Shown in pieces: positions 41,873 to 50,093 of a stretch of 64,000 bases of DNA (positions are counted from its first letter, which is position 1; the number at the start of each line of letters is the position of its first letter). Both the position numbers and the translations under genes were made by a program. The DNA comes from Lachnospiraceae bacterium (GTDB lineage: Bacteria; Bacillota; Clostridia; Lachnospirales; Lachnospiraceae): the NCBI GenBank assembly GCA_029006155.1, contig JAQXGF010000133.1, forward strand, positions 1-64,000, read 5' to 3'. The notes beneath the pieces were generated by a model. That model searched no databases and was not told the DNA's origin. It was given only the letters and a program-made list of their open reading frames with translations.

Positions 41873-42247
41873 TTATTCTGCCGCAGCAATCACTTCTACT
41901 TCTACCAGAACATTCTTCGGCAGCTGCTTTACAGCGACACAGGAACGTGCCGGCTTGCCGGTAAAATATTTCTCATAAACACCATTGAATGCTGCAAAAT
42001 CTGCCATCTCCGCAAGAAAACAGGTCGTCTTGACTACATTTTCAAAATCGACTCCGGCCTCTTTCAGAATCGCCCCGACATTTTTCATTACCTGCTCTGC
42101 CTGAGCCTCAATCGTCGTGCCTTCTACTTCACCAGTCGCCGGATTCAGCGGAATCTGTCCCGATGCAAATACAAAACCATTTACAACCTTTGCCTGAGAA
42201 TACGGACCGATCGCTGCCGGTGCGTTAGATGTCTGAATTGTTTTCAT
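41873..42247 (-). CDS. ridA: RidA family reactive intermediate deaminase
   Basis: A 124-residue YjgF/RidA protein that hydrolyses reactive enamine/imine intermediates such as 2-aminoacrylate formed by PLP enzymes. Signatures: SNAPAAIGPYSQAKVVNG at the start, FASGQIPLNPATG, and PARSCVAVKQLPKNVLVEVE with the active-site Arg and Glu. Start at 42247 follows GGAGGAGA; a TTG five codons earlier lies within that site. Own promoter at 42288-42316. Confidence 0.94.
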   Translation of the reverse strand: MKTIQTSNAPAAIGPYSQAKVVNGFVFASGQIPLNPATGEVEGTTIEAQAEQVMKNVGAILKEAGVDFENVVKTTCFLAEMADFAAFNGVYEKYFTGKPARSCVAVKQLPKNVLVEVEVIAAAE

Positions 42248-42287
42248 GTCTGTCTCCTCCAATTATGTGATTTTGTTTCTATCGATC

Positions 42288-42316
42288 ATAATAGCGCCGA
42301 AGATGGCACACGTCAA
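42288..42316 (-). promoter_or_regulatory. ridA promoter
   Basis: TTGACG (42316-42311), 17 bp, TATTAT (42293-42288). Confidence 0.75.
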
Positions 42317-42348
42317 TCTCTATTTTTGCCTGTTGCTTAGGTAGATAC

Positions 42349-42376
42349 GCAAGTAGCTAATGCAGATTGCGAATAT
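42349..42376 (-). repeat. Dispersed intergenic element, copy 3 (inverted)
   Basis: On the minus strand reads ATATTCGCAATCTGCATTAG followed by CTACTTGC, matching copies at 8076-8102 and 28809-28835 with a few changes. Confidence 0.5.
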
Positions 42377-42380
42377 TCTC

Positions 42381-42857
42381 TTATTCTTTTTCTGGAAGAT
42401 TTCGCTTTCCATACAAGCGTTCCAGACGAATCCTGCCAACCTTCATGTGATCCAGCCCTTTGCACCGGTCCAGCGGATAGTCATGATAGCCATAATGCGC
42501 CAGCATCGTCTGGATCCCTTTTTCCACCTCTTCTGGCATCTCTACAAACTGACACTTACCAAAACCAATTACGCTTTCATAACGAGTGGTAATGCCATGT
42601 GCTGTCTTCTGCACACCAAGGAACCGATCCCCTTCCACGCACACTTCCGCATGCTCCTGCAGCAGCTCCAGCTTCATTCCCTGCTTTGCGCAGTGGAAAT
42701 AGATGACCGGCTCTTCATTTTCTATCGCCATGCCAAATGATACCGGCACGACATATGGATATTCCGCACCCTGTATCCCTATGCGCACCGTATCACATTT
42801 CTCCAGCATCTCCAAAATCTCTTTTTTATCTGTCACTTCCCGGTCTTTTCGTCTCAT
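42381..42857 (-). CDS. Pyridoxamine 5'-phosphate oxidase-like flavin-binding protein
   Basis: A 158-residue split-barrel protein with EMLEKCDTVRIGIQG, YVVPVSFGM and YFHCAKQGMKLELLQ, the pattern of small PNPOx-like flavin reductases including NimA-type proteins that can reduce nitroimidazoles. The exact substrate is unknown. Start at 42857 follows GGAGGAAAC. A promoter lies at 42967-42995, next to the tRNA terminator. Confidence 0.8.
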   Translation of the reverse strand: MRRKDREVTDKKEILEMLEKCDTVRIGIQGAEYPYVVPVSFGMAIENEEPVIYFHCAKQGMKLELLQEHAEVCVEGDRFLGVQKTAHGITTRYESVIGFGKCQFVEMPEEVEKGIQTMLAHYGYHDYPLDRCKGLDHMKVGRIRLERLYGKRNLPEKE

Positions 42858-42966
42858 CTGTTTCCTCCATCTTTCATGCGGATATGTATTTCCACAAACA
42901 GTCTCTACGCAATGCAAACCTCATCCTGTCGCTGTCCCTGTGAAACGCTCACCCAAAATTTCTTTC

Positions 42967-42995
42967 ATTGTAGCACCACATTTATTTTTGCGCAA
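42967..42995 (-). promoter_or_regulatory. Promoter of the PNPOx-like gene
   Basis: TTGCGC (42995-42990), 17 bp, TACAAT (42972-42967). Confidence 0.55.
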
Positions 42996-42997
42996 CG

Positions 42998-43032
42998 AAA
43001 AAACCGAAAGCCTTTACCTAAAAGCCCTCGGT
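42998..43032 (-). terminator. Terminator of tRNA-Arg
   Basis: ACCGAGGGCTTT pairs with AAAGGCTTTCGGT across a 5-nt loop, with G-U pairs, followed by a T-run on the minus strand. Confidence 0.85.
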
Positions 43033-43043
43033 TCTCTCACCAG

Positions 43044-43117
43044 CGTGCGTTAGAGGATTCGAACCCCCGACCTTTTGGTCCGTAGCCAAACGCTCTATCC
43101 AGCTGAGCTAAACGCAC
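43044..43117 (-). tRNA. tRNA-Arg (anticodon ACG)
   Basis: 74 nt without encoded CCA. Acceptor GTGCGTT/AACGCAC, D-arm TAGCTCAGCTGGATAGAGC, anticodon stem TTTGG/CCAAA with loop CTACGGA (anticodon ACG), T-arm GGGGGTTCGAATCCTC, discriminator G. Own strong promoter and terminator, so a single-gene transcript. Confidence 0.96.
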
Positions 43118-43167
43118 ATGTCTTTGTTTTATTTTTGTATTTCTTTGTGTCCCTCAGAACAATATTG

Positions 43168-43196
43168 ATTATATTGCAGCTTCTTACTTTTGTCAA
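43168..43196 (-). promoter_or_regulatory. tRNA-Arg promoter
   Basis: Perfect TTGACA (43196-43191), 17 bp, perfect TATAAT (43173-43168). The stretch 43200-43260 is very AT-rich, like an UP element. Confidence 0.9.
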
Positions 43197-43264
43197 CAAC
43201 TTTTTTCAAATTTTTTTAATTTTTTTTATTTTTCAAAAAGTATACGTTTTTTAAACATTTTACA

Positions 43265-43299
43265 GAAGAGTCAGCAGCAAATCTGGATGCCGACTCTTC
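43265..43299 (-). terminator. Hairpin after the zinc-ribbon gene
   Basis: GAAGAGTC and GACTCTTC form an 8-bp stem with extra inner pairs. The downstream minus strand is AT-rich without a clear T-run. Confidence 0.5.
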
Positions 43300-43321
43300 G
43301 CGCTCAAAAAACAGATATTTC

Positions 43322-43591
43322 TCAGATCCAGTTAAAATCTCCGCCTGTCACTGCAAGGCTCAGAAGCGCATCCATCTGTTCGACTTCCTCTTCGCCCTCA
43401 ATCTTCTCCTTCAGCTCTGCTGTCTCCAGAAGATCCTCCAGTGACTCATCCGGACCGATCTCATAGTCGATCTCCGCCTCACACACTGGACATGGAATTT
43501 TCTCCTTTACTTCCAGAGATAAAAACCGGTTTCCACATTTCTTACATTCATAATATCCGCACACCTTTGTGCCGTCTGGTACATAGTACAT
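43322..43591 (-). CDS. Small zinc-ribbon protein, function unknown
   Basis: An 89-residue protein with two CxxC knuckles, CKKCGN and CPVCEAE, spaced as in a zinc ribbon, followed by an acidic helical tail (LEDLLETAELKEKIEGEEEVE). Such small proteins may bind nucleic acid or partner proteins. Ribosome site GAGGAGG precedes the ATG. Downstream of the EndA-type nuclease gene. Confidence 0.72.
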   Translation of the reverse strand: MYYVPDGTKVCGYYECKKCGNRFLSLEVKEKIPCPVCEAEIDYEIGPDESLEDLLETAELKEKIEGEEEVEQMDALLSLAVTGGDFNWI

Positions 43592-43721
43592 CGTTTTCCT
43601 CCTCAGCCTTTCCGACCGTCTTTTTATTTTTCAGCCGACTCGCCCCATTACTCGCGAAAATCAGCTCTGCAACAAATCTTTCCTTCTTATCATAAACTTC
43701 GTCGTTCCAAAACGCAATCAT
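43548..43721 (-). CDS. Possible 57-aa protein between endA-type nuclease and zinc ribbon
   Basis: An open frame beginning MIAFWNDEVYDKKERFVAEL has a protein-like composition and starts 15 nt after the nuclease stop. It lacks a clear ribosome site and overlaps the zinc-ribbon start by 44 nt. Not recognised. Listed as doubtful. Confidence 0.3.
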   Translation of the reverse strand: MIAFWNDEVYDKKERFVAELIFASNGASRLKNKKTVGKAEEENDVLCTRRHKGVRIL

Positions 43722-43736
43722 TCTTTTTCATTGTTA

Positions 43737-44561
43737 TCATTCTGCCCAGCTGTCCCCGGTCGCATAGTCAATACCGATCCCCGGCTGCACATTATAGCAG
43801 AATACGTGGAAAGAGATGCTCTCTCCCTGATCCTCGACTGACTCCGCTTCCATCTCTACACCGGATGCGACCAGATTATTACCGTCAAAAACCGGCGTCA
43901 CCCGATACAGCACATGCTTCCCTGTCTCGTGTATGTAGTCCGCCACCATATTCTCAAACGGAAGCATTCCGTCCACATTCAGATAACGGGTGCCAGTGAT
44001 CAGATTCTTTTTATTGGCATTTTCTGCCGTCAGCTGATAACCGATCAGGTGACAGCGATTGTACAGATATTTTCCGTCCACATTGTCATATTTTGCGGTA
44101 TGCCAGCCAGTCGGCTTCACCTGCCCGATGCTGCTCCGTGGTCCCGTCGGCATCAGATCCTGCCCGACATTTGCATAGGCCGTCCCGCATCGCCCGAGCG
44201 AGTCGAGCTCACTGTACGTCTCAAACGAGTCCGTCGTAAAATCCGACTTCGAAAACCCCGGTTCATTTCCATTGATCTCCACATAAGGACTTCCGGAATA
44301 TTCTGGAATCTCGGAAAGAGAAATATTTTTGCCGGATGTTCCAAACGAAGAAAAATCAAACGACGGAAATTCCAGATCATACTCCCGATAGCCAAACAGT
44401 GCCAAAAGCAACGCGACCAGCAGCCCCAGCCACGTCTGTCCTTTTTTCCATCGGTTCTTCTTTCTGCGTTTCTTACTCATTTGTGTACGGTTTCCTCCTG
44501 TCTGATGTGCACGGCCGCTTGCCTGCCCACTTCCACCCATTGTTTTATTACCGCCGCTCAT
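43737..44561 (-). CDS. DNA/RNA non-specific endonuclease (EndA/NucA-like), membrane-anchored
   Basis: A 274-residue protein: Gly/Ser/Lys-rich N-terminus, one helix (WLGLLVALLLALFGY), and a beta-beta-alpha metal nuclease domain with NRCHLIGYQL (catalytic His about residue 171, replacing DRGH), NLITGTRYLNV and the metal-binding Asn region MLPFENMVADY. Streptococcal EndA of this type degrades DNA at the membrane during uptake. Role here unknown: nutrition, competence or toxin use. Overlaps the upstream gene by 4 nt (ATGA). Confidence 0.87.
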   Translation of the reverse strand: MSGGNKTMGGSGQASGRAHQTGGNRTQMSKKRRKKNRWKKGQTWLGLLVALLLALFGYREYDLEFPSFDFSSFGTSGKNISLSEIPEYSGSPYVEINGNEPGFSKSDFTTDSFETYSELDSLGRCGTAYANVGQDLMPTGPRSSIGQVKPTGWHTAKYDNVDGKYLYNRCHLIGYQLTAENANKKNLITGTRYLNVDGMLPFENMVADYIHETGKHVLYRVTPVFDGNNLVASGVEMEAESVEDQGESISFHVFCYNVQPGIGIDYATGDSWAE

Positions 44562-44995
44562 CGCTCTGTCCTTCCTGCCAGCAGCCCGTTTCGTCTGTAC
44601 ACGGTTCGTGTAATCCTCTCATGCGACTTTCCGGCAAACTCGGTCTCTTCCACCGTTTCCCATTCCTCCAGCGACAGATCCAGCTTCACATCCGACGGAT
44701 AACGTCGGTTCCAGCGATAGCAGACCACTTCCTGAATCTGCGCCTCATACGGCAAAAGCGGCTGATTTTCCACAAAGCAAACATCATCCGTGCCTGCCTC
44801 TTCCAGAAATTTTTCTGAAACATGAATCCGTGCATCCCCGGCATCCGCAAACTGTCTCGCCGAATACGCATTCATCCAAAGCTCCCGCCCATCCAAATAT
44901 TCCAGAATATTTTCCCGCAGCTTTGCATCCTGGCTCTGCCTGCGGTCGTGAAACAACATGCCGTTGTCGTCGTCCAAACAAATAATGATCTGCAT
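44558..44995 (-). CDS. Hypothetical protein paired with the EndA-type nuclease
   Basis: 145 residues starting MQIIICLDDDNGMLFHDRRQSQD; mixed alpha/beta, no signal peptide or helix anchor, no recognised motif. It precedes the nuclease gene and overlaps it by 4 nt, so the two are translationally coupled. An intracellular partner or immunity-type role is possible but there is no direct evidence. AAGGAGAG site precedes the ATG. Confidence 0.7.
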   Translation of the reverse strand: MQIIICLDDDNGMLFHDRRQSQDAKLRENILEYLDGRELWMNAYSARQFADAGDARIHVSEKFLEEAGTDDVCFVENQPLLPYEAQIQEVVCYRWNRRYPSDVKLDLSLEEWETVEETEFAGKSHERITRTVYRRNGLLAGRTER

Positions 44996-45044
44996 AAACT
45001 CTCCTTGTCGTTTGTTATTTTATTTTTCAAAAGGCCATTTCTTT

Positions 45045-45072
45045 ACTATAACACGAAGTCAAAAAATATTTA
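45045..45072 (-). promoter_or_regulatory. Possible promoter of the 145-aa/nuclease pair
   Basis: TATAGT (45050-45045) is a good -10; the -35 (TTAAAT) is weak, as expected for an activated promoter. Three 33-bp direct repeats lie directly upstream. Confidence 0.4.
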
Positions 45073-45085
45073 AGTCCCGTTTCTC

Positions 45086-45170
45086 ACGAAATCGTGAAAT
45101 GTTTTCCGCCCGTTTTTAACGAAAATGAGAAATGTTTTGGTATGTTTTTTAACGAAATCAAGAAATGTTG
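45086..45170. repeat. Three direct repeats with exact 33-bp period
   Basis: ACGAAA starts at 45086, 45119 and 45152, each followed by two to four variable bases and GAAATGTT. The 33-bp period equals about three helical turns. They sit between the cellulase terminator and the promoter of the nuclease pair, and no gene covers them. Confidence 0.7.
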
Positions 45171-45210
45171 AAAAAATACCAGACATCCACTTTTCTGGAA
45201 CGTCTGGTAT
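45171..45210 (-). terminator. Terminator of the cellulase gene
   Basis: ATACCAGAC and GTCTGGTAT (45210-45202 and 45184-45176) form a 9-bp stem, followed by a T-run on the minus strand. Confidence 0.9.
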
Positions 45211-45227
45211 TTATCTGTTTACCACTC

Positions 45228-46634
45228 TTACTGCCACACCACCGACACCACCGGATTCTTTTTCTTCGCAGAGCTCACGATGAATCCGACGCTCGTATCT
45301 TTCCCCTTCGGGGCGATTTTTTTGTTCCAGGAGACCGGACGGATCGTGACGTAGTTTTTCTTGAACGTGAAGCTGCCGTTCCACTTGTCACTCTTCTTGA
45401 CGGCATATTTGAATTTGATCCGCATCTTCCAGCTGGAGATGTTGTATTTGCTTTTGTTGCGGATCGTGACGCGGTACAGGGTATAATAGCGTTTGCCTTT
45501 TTTCCAGCTGCCGTCCTTTTTCACCGATACCGTACAGTATTTTTTCGAGGCTTTGATGGATTTTACCTTAGAAGACGCGCCGGACGAAGCCGTTCCGCTC
45601 GAGCTGCTTCCATTTGATGTCCCGCCCGTGCTGCTGCCGGAAAGGTTTCCCTTCATCTGCTTCACGACGTAGGCTCCGGACTTGGAAAGATCGGACGCCG
45701 ACCAGCCGGATGTCTTTTTGCAGCTGCTCTTTAAAAGCGAACTGGTCTCGTTTTTATTTGACAGATTCCACGCCATGTAGCTGATGCCGTATCGGTTCAG
45801 CAATGCGAACCATTTGTCCGCTTCTGTCTGGTTGACACTGCCGTTTCCAGACGCTTCACAGACGCCATACTCACTGACGAATACCGGAAGTCCCGCCTTG
45901 ACCGCCGTCTCCAGCTTCTTACGGTAGGTCTCTTTGTGCGTCGCCGCATAAAAATGGAAGGTGTACATCAGGTTCCGATAGCCCTTGATCGGATTCTTCG
46001 CCGCGGTGTCCACATCCTGACTCCAGGTCGGCGTCCCGATCAGGATGACGGCATTTGCATCAATGGCCCGAATCTCTTTGATCACCGCTTCTGCATAAGA
46101 CTTCACCTGTGCCCACGAGGTGCCACCATTCGGCTCGGTGCAGATCTCATAGAGAACATTTGACTGGTTCTTGTATTTTCCGGCCATCTCCTTGAAAAAT
46201 GCAATCGCATTACTTTTGTGCTTATTCGGATTCTGATCGGAGAGCACATGCCAGTCTATGATCACATACATACCGAGATCGGTCGCTGCCTGGACACCCT
46301 CCTGTATCTTTTTCTTCAGCTGACTTTTACTGCCATTGCTGCAGTATCCGCCATACTCTTCCGTATACATCGCGAGCCGCACCGCATTCGCGCCCCAGTC
46401 GTCCCGCAAACTTTTGAATGCTTCCTTATTAATATACTCCGGAAACCACGCAATGCCATGTGTGCTCACGCCTTTCAACTGAACAGTCTTTCCGTTCGCA
46501 TCCACGAGGCTGGTCCCACTGACCGAAAGTGCGCCGTGCTCCGATACCGGCGTCGCACTGACCGGTACCGAAAATAACAGCACAAATATCAGTACAAGGA
46601 ACATCCATAAGCCAGATCGTTTTCTTTTCCCCAT
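45228..46634 (-). CDS. Secreted GH5 endoglucanase with C-terminal CBM2-like domain
   Basis: A 468-residue extracellular glycosidase for beta-1,4-glucans. A signal peptide (MFLVLIFVLLFSVPVSATP) precedes a GH5 (subfamily 2-like) barrel with LKGVSTHGI, RLAMYTEE, VIIDWHVL, the acid/base Glu in EICTEPNG (about residue 165) and the nucleophile Glu in VFVSEYGV (about 255). A Ser/Gly linker (about 335-355) leads to a beta-sandwich of about 110 residues whose NKSKYNISSWKMRIKF and VSWNKKIAPKGKD match the layout of cellulose-binding CBM2 domains; it is unusually Lys-rich. No dockerin, so a free enzyme. It implies use of plant fibre. Confidence 0.9.
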   Translation of the reverse strand: MGKRKRSGLWMFLVLIFVLLFSVPVSATPVSEHGALSVSGTSLVDANGKTVQLKGVSTHGIAWFPEYINKEAFKSLRDDWGANAVRLAMYTEEYGGYCSNGSKSQLKKKIQEGVQAATDLGMYVIIDWHVLSDQNPNKHKSNAIAFFKEMAGKYKNQSNVLYEICTEPNGGTSWAQVKSYAEAVIKEIRAIDANAVILIGTPTWSQDVDTAAKNPIKGYRNLMYTFHFYAATHKETYRKKLETAVKAGLPVFVSEYGVCEASGNGSVNQTEADKWFALLNRYGISYMAWNLSNKNETSSLLKSSCKKTSGWSASDLSKSGAYVVKQMKGNLSGSSTGGTSNGSSSSGTASSGASSKVKSIKASKKYCTVSVKKDGSWKKGKRYYTLYRVTIRNKSKYNISSWKMRIKFKYAVKKSDKWNGSFTFKKNYVTIRPVSWNKKIAPKGKDTSVGFIVSSAKKKNPVVSVVWQ

Positions 46635-46678
46635 TTTTTCGCCCTCTCTTCCATAATAACCTTCCCTTTTGTTATACC

Positions 46679-47677
46679 CTATAGAATCTTCCGCTTCTTA
46701 AAAATGAAAATAATAATGGCAACGACCACCAGACTCAGCCCGATGACAAACGGATAGCCGTGCGTCAGCTCCGGCATATTTTCAAAATTCATCCCGTACC
46801 AGCCGGTAATCAGGGTCAGCGGGAAGAAAATTGTGGAAATGATGGTCAGAAATTCCATGTTGGAGTTCTGATGCTCTGCCACTTTTCCCTGATACGTATC
46901 ACGCACCTGTCCGATATAGTCCAGCAGGTACATGGTGCGGCCCCGAAGCCGGTCTGCCCGGTCGGAAATGGTACCGAAATAGGCCAGATTCTTACCGGAG
47001 AAGAAATTGTTTTCATTTTCTTCCAGCTGCTTGCCAAAGTCGTGCAGCTCGTCATAATACTCTCTTAAAATCAAAAGCTCTTTTCGAAGGATTGCGATCT
47101 CGGACGTGACCCCCTCCAGTTCTCCGCCCGTGACCTGCTCTTCCAGATTCATGATCCGTTTCTCATAGCGTCCGAGGTTGTCCAGATCCTGATCCATAAA
47201 CTTGATGCAAAAATTATACAGAAAACGTTCCCGGCTCTCCCCCGGCCTTGTCCGGCTCGCAATGATCCGCTTGATTACCTTTACTGCAAATTCCTCATCG
47301 TCAATGATCACGATGTTCTTGCGGTTCGCAAAAAAGTACATCCGCATCTTTTCCCCGAGCACATCATTCAGCTTTGGAATGTGAAGGTTCCCGCAGATAC
47401 ATTTCTGCTGCGACTCCACTTTACAGAACTCAATGTCCTCCAGATCAATATCTCCTTCATACGAAACGCCTGCAATTTCCAGTGCCTGCAATGCCGTATC
47501 CGAAGTCGAGACAAACACCGCACGGAGATCTTTTTTCTGCTTCTGTTCGATCGGATTCTCCGGATTCATCTGTTTTTCCTGTTTCTTCTTCTCTTTTGCT
47601 TCCGCCTTCAGCGCGAGATATTCATCCACAGATGATTTCATGATTGCCTTTTTCAGAATATATACTTTAATCGCCAT
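46679..47677 (-). CDS. corA: CorA-family divalent metal transporter
   Basis: A 332-residue magnesium/divalent cation channel: a long cytoplasmic alpha/beta and helical domain, then two C-terminal helices, the first ending in the selectivity motif GMN (WYGMNFENMPELTHG), the second followed by the basic tail KKRKIL. Slightly variable N-terminus rich in Lys/Glu. Separate from the cellulase by 44 nt; co-transcription is possible. Confidence 0.92.
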   Translation of the reverse strand: MAIKVYILKKAIMKSSVDEYLALKAEAKEKKKQEKQMNPENPIEQKQKKDLRAVFVSTSDTALQALEIAGVSYEGDIDLEDIEFCKVESQQKCICGNLHIPKLNDVLGEKMRMYFFANRKNIVIIDDEEFAVKVIKRIIASRTRPGESRERFLYNFCIKFMDQDLDNLGRYEKRIMNLEEQVTGGELEGVTSEIAILRKELLILREYYDELHDFGKQLEENENNFFSGKNLAYFGTISDRADRLRGRTMYLLDYIGQVRDTYQGKVAEHQNSNMEFLTIISTIFFPLTLITGWYGMNFENMPELTHGYPFVIGLSLVVVAIIIFIFKKRKIL

Positions 47678-47750
47678 TCCTCGTGTTCCTCTCTCACCGA
47701 ATCTCTTTTCCAGACGCCTGCAAAACGCCGCAGGCCGCGCCGACGTACCC

Positions 47751-48707
47751 TTACAGAATGCTCTCGATCACGCCGTGCAGATATTCATAGCATGTCTGCA
47801 GCTTCTCCTGGCCATCCTCGTCCAATGGAATCTGCAGGGTGCGCTCGATGCCGTTTCTGGAAATGACACATGGGAGGCTCATAGCCACACCGCGCAGTCC
47901 GTACTCTCCGTTCAGTACGACCGAAGCCGGAACGACCGCATGCTCATTGCGCATGATCGCGCCGATCAGCCGGCACACACTCAGTGCGATGCCGGAACTT
48001 GTATATCCCTTCAGCTCAACGATATCCAGTCCGCTGACCTTCACCTCCGAGAGCAGCTGCTCCTTGTCGATCGGCTCCGCAAGGTCGAACTGACGCTCAA
48101 ACTGGTCAAACGGAATCCCGACAATGTTGACCGCATTCCACGGGATGAAGCTCGTCCCGCCATGCTCGCCGAGTACAAATCCGGTCACATTTTTCGCGTC
48201 CACGCCACAGCGGTCCGCGACCATTTTGTTGAAGCGGGCCGTATCGAGCAACGTACCGGTGCCGATCATCTTCCGGCGCGGATAATCGAACTCCGTCTGT
48301 GCAAGATACGTCAGGATATCCATCGGATTCGAGACATTGATGATCACGGCCTCCCGCGTATAGCGCACGATCTCCGTCATGATACTGCGCATCACCTGCA
48401 CGTTCGACTGCAGCAGTACCATGCGGTCTCTGGAATTGCCCGGCTGAATGCTCGGTCCCGCTGTATTAATGATGATCTGCGCATCCTTGCAGTCCTCATA
48501 CGTTCCCACGCGGATGCTCGCGTTCGCACTGTATGCAAATGCCGTCGTATGACTCGCATCCATCACGACGCCAAGCGCCTTCTTTTCATTTCGGTTTACC
48601 ACGACAATCTCATCTGCCAGATTCATACGAAGAAGTGAATCCAGTATCGCTGATCCGACGTGTCCTGCGCCGATCAGAACAACTTTTCCGTAATTGACTG
48701 CTCCCAT
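47751..48707 (-). CDS. ldh: L-lactate/2-hydroxyacid dehydrogenase (LDH/MDH superfamily)
   Basis: A 318-residue NAD-dependent dehydrogenase. NAD site VLIGAGHVGSA, acidic residue in IVVVNRN, INTAGPS, VSNPMDILTYLAQ, GTGTLLDTARF with substrate Arg, and catalytic His in LGEHGGTSFIPW. The substrate loop reads QPGNSRDRMVLL and lacks the usual QTRLDL pattern, so the substrate might be lactate or a bulkier 2-oxoacid. Reduces pyruvate-like acids to regenerate NAD during fermentation. Confidence 0.87.
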   Translation of the reverse strand: MGAVNYGKVVLIGAGHVGSAILDSLLRMNLADEIVVVNRNEKKALGVVMDASHTTAFAYSANASIRVGTYEDCKDAQIIINTAGPSIQPGNSRDRMVLLQSNVQVMRSIMTEIVRYTREAVIINVSNPMDILTYLAQTEFDYPRRKMIGTGTLLDTARFNKMVADRCGVDAKNVTGFVLGEHGGTSFIPWNAVNIVGIPFDQFERQFDLAEPIDKEQLLSEVKVSGLDIVELKGYTSSGIALSVCRLIGAIMRNEHAVVPASVVLNGEYGLRGVAMSLPCVISRNGIERTLQIPLDEDGQEKLQTCYEYLHGVIESIL

Positions 48708-48789
48708 TTCCCGTTCCTCCCTGTGTACTTTCCTTTTATTGTAGCCTTTTTACAGAAAAAGCGCAATAAAAAAGAATATGCACAGACAA

Positions 48790-48818
48790 GGAAACCGCCG
48801 GAGCATAGCCCCGACGGT
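48790..48818 (-). terminator. Terminator of the aldo/keto reductase gene
   Basis: ACCGTCGGGGC pairs with GCTCCGGCGGT with G-U pairs, then TTTCCTTG on the minus strand. Confidence 0.7.
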
Positions 48819-48852
48819 CCATAAACGTTCCTGATTCTGTTCCGTTGTCCGT

Positions 48853-49998
48853 TTAATCCGCTACATATCCCTGAAAACTGTTCTTCGTCTCGAACTCGAT
48901 CGCTTCTTTTAATGCTACCGTTACATCAAACGCGTTTCCGATCTTCTCTGTCTGTGCCGTGTAATCGCCGGTCTCGTAGGCTCGGTCGTAGCCGGAGCGG
49001 AAGCTCTTATAATAGTTCAGCTCCGCGCCAAAATACGGGTTTGGCTGCAACTGCAAACTGTTGTAGGCGCGCAGGATTCCACTGATCGGAACCTGGTATG
49101 CATTCTCATCCAGCGCAGTCCAGTCTTCGCAGGCAAATTTCCACTGCTTCTGATACTCGGCTACGGTCCGTGCCAGCAGATCCTCTTCTTCCTTTGTGAG
49201 CGGCTGCAGGTCTTCCATATTTGCAATGTTGTCCTTCAGCTGTGCCAGATCGCTCATGCCGGAGAGAACTGCGCGCACACCGTCTAAGGACGCTGCAAAG
49301 CGGAGCGCATAGCTGGCCGGTGAGAGCGACTCCGAATGATGCTTCATCGCATCCGCCGCTGCCTCCGGTACGTTTGCGAGCATACCGCCTTTGACCGGCT
49401 CCATGATCACGACTTCCAGCCCGTGCTTACGGATCACCTCGTAGCACGCCTTCGCCTGAATAAACGGCTCCTCCCAGTCATAGTAATTCACGACGATCTG
49501 GACAAACTCGACCTCCGGATGCTCTGTGAGCACACGATCCAGAGACTCTGCGTCATCGTGCCACGAAAATCCGATGTGACGGATCTTTCCCTGCTGCTTC
49601 CACTCCTTCATATGCTCAAATAAATGTGCCGGCTTTACTTCCATCTCGTAAATGATACGGTTCAGATTGTGAAGCAGATAGTAGTCCAGATAATCTACAC
49701 CGCAGTTTGCCAGCTGCTGCGCGAAAATCCCTTCTACTTCTTCCTCCTTCGGCATAATAAAAGTCGGAAATTTCGATGCGAGTGTAAAGCTGCTCCGCTC
49801 ATGGCGCTCGGTCAGCGCCTGGCGGATCGCCTGCTCGGACGCTCCGTTGTGATAGACATAGCTTGTATCAAAATACGTGAATCCTTTCTCCAGAAACAGA
49901 TCTACCATTTCTTTGAGCTGCTCCAGATCGATATCCGTCGGGTCTGTACTGCGAAGCGGAAGCCGCATCAGACCAAATCCTAATTTTCCCATAGCCAT
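48853..49998 (-). CDS. Aldo/keto reductase with C-terminal ferredoxin-like extension
   Basis: A 381-residue NADPH-dependent oxidoreductase of the AKR family. GFGLMRLPL, FDTSYVYHNG (catalytic Asp/Tyr), DYYLLHNLNR, IGFSWHD and GGMLANVPEAA are visible in a TIM barrel of about 280 residues. The tail of about 100 residues is typical of the AKR subfamily usually carrying 4Fe-4S cysteines, but those cysteines are mostly absent here. Divergent from a LysR regulator 136 bp away. Confidence 0.87.
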   Translation of the reverse strand: MAMGKLGFGLMRLPLRSTDPTDIDLEQLKEMVDLFLEKGFTYFDTSYVYHNGASEQAIRQALTERHERSSFTLASKFPTFIMPKEEEVEGIFAQQLANCGVDYLDYYLLHNLNRIIYEMEVKPAHLFEHMKEWKQQGKIRHIGFSWHDDAESLDRVLTEHPEVEFVQIVVNYYDWEEPFIQAKACYEVIRKHGLEVVIMEPVKGGMLANVPEAAADAMKHHSESLSPASYALRFAASLDGVRAVLSGMSDLAQLKDNIANMEDLQPLTKEEEDLLARTVAEYQKQWKFACEDWTALDENAYQVPISGILRAYNSLQLQPNPYFGAELNYYKSFRSGYDRAYETGDYTAQTEKIGNAFDVTVALKEAIEFETKNSFQGYVAD

Positions 49999-50093
49999 TG
50001 TACGTTCCTCCTGTCTTACGGAAATTCTTTTTCTCCTCAGCCACAGTTTACTTTTCTTTTGGAAAAATGTACAATGCTAATAGTGAAATCTGC

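Noticed and set aside
41677-41889. 70-aa minus-strand open frame over the SOS boxes
   Set aside because: It spans a promoter and its operators and has no ribosome site.
45086-45170. CRISPR array
   Set aside because: Three short, imperfect repeats with repeated, not unique, spacers and no cas genes.
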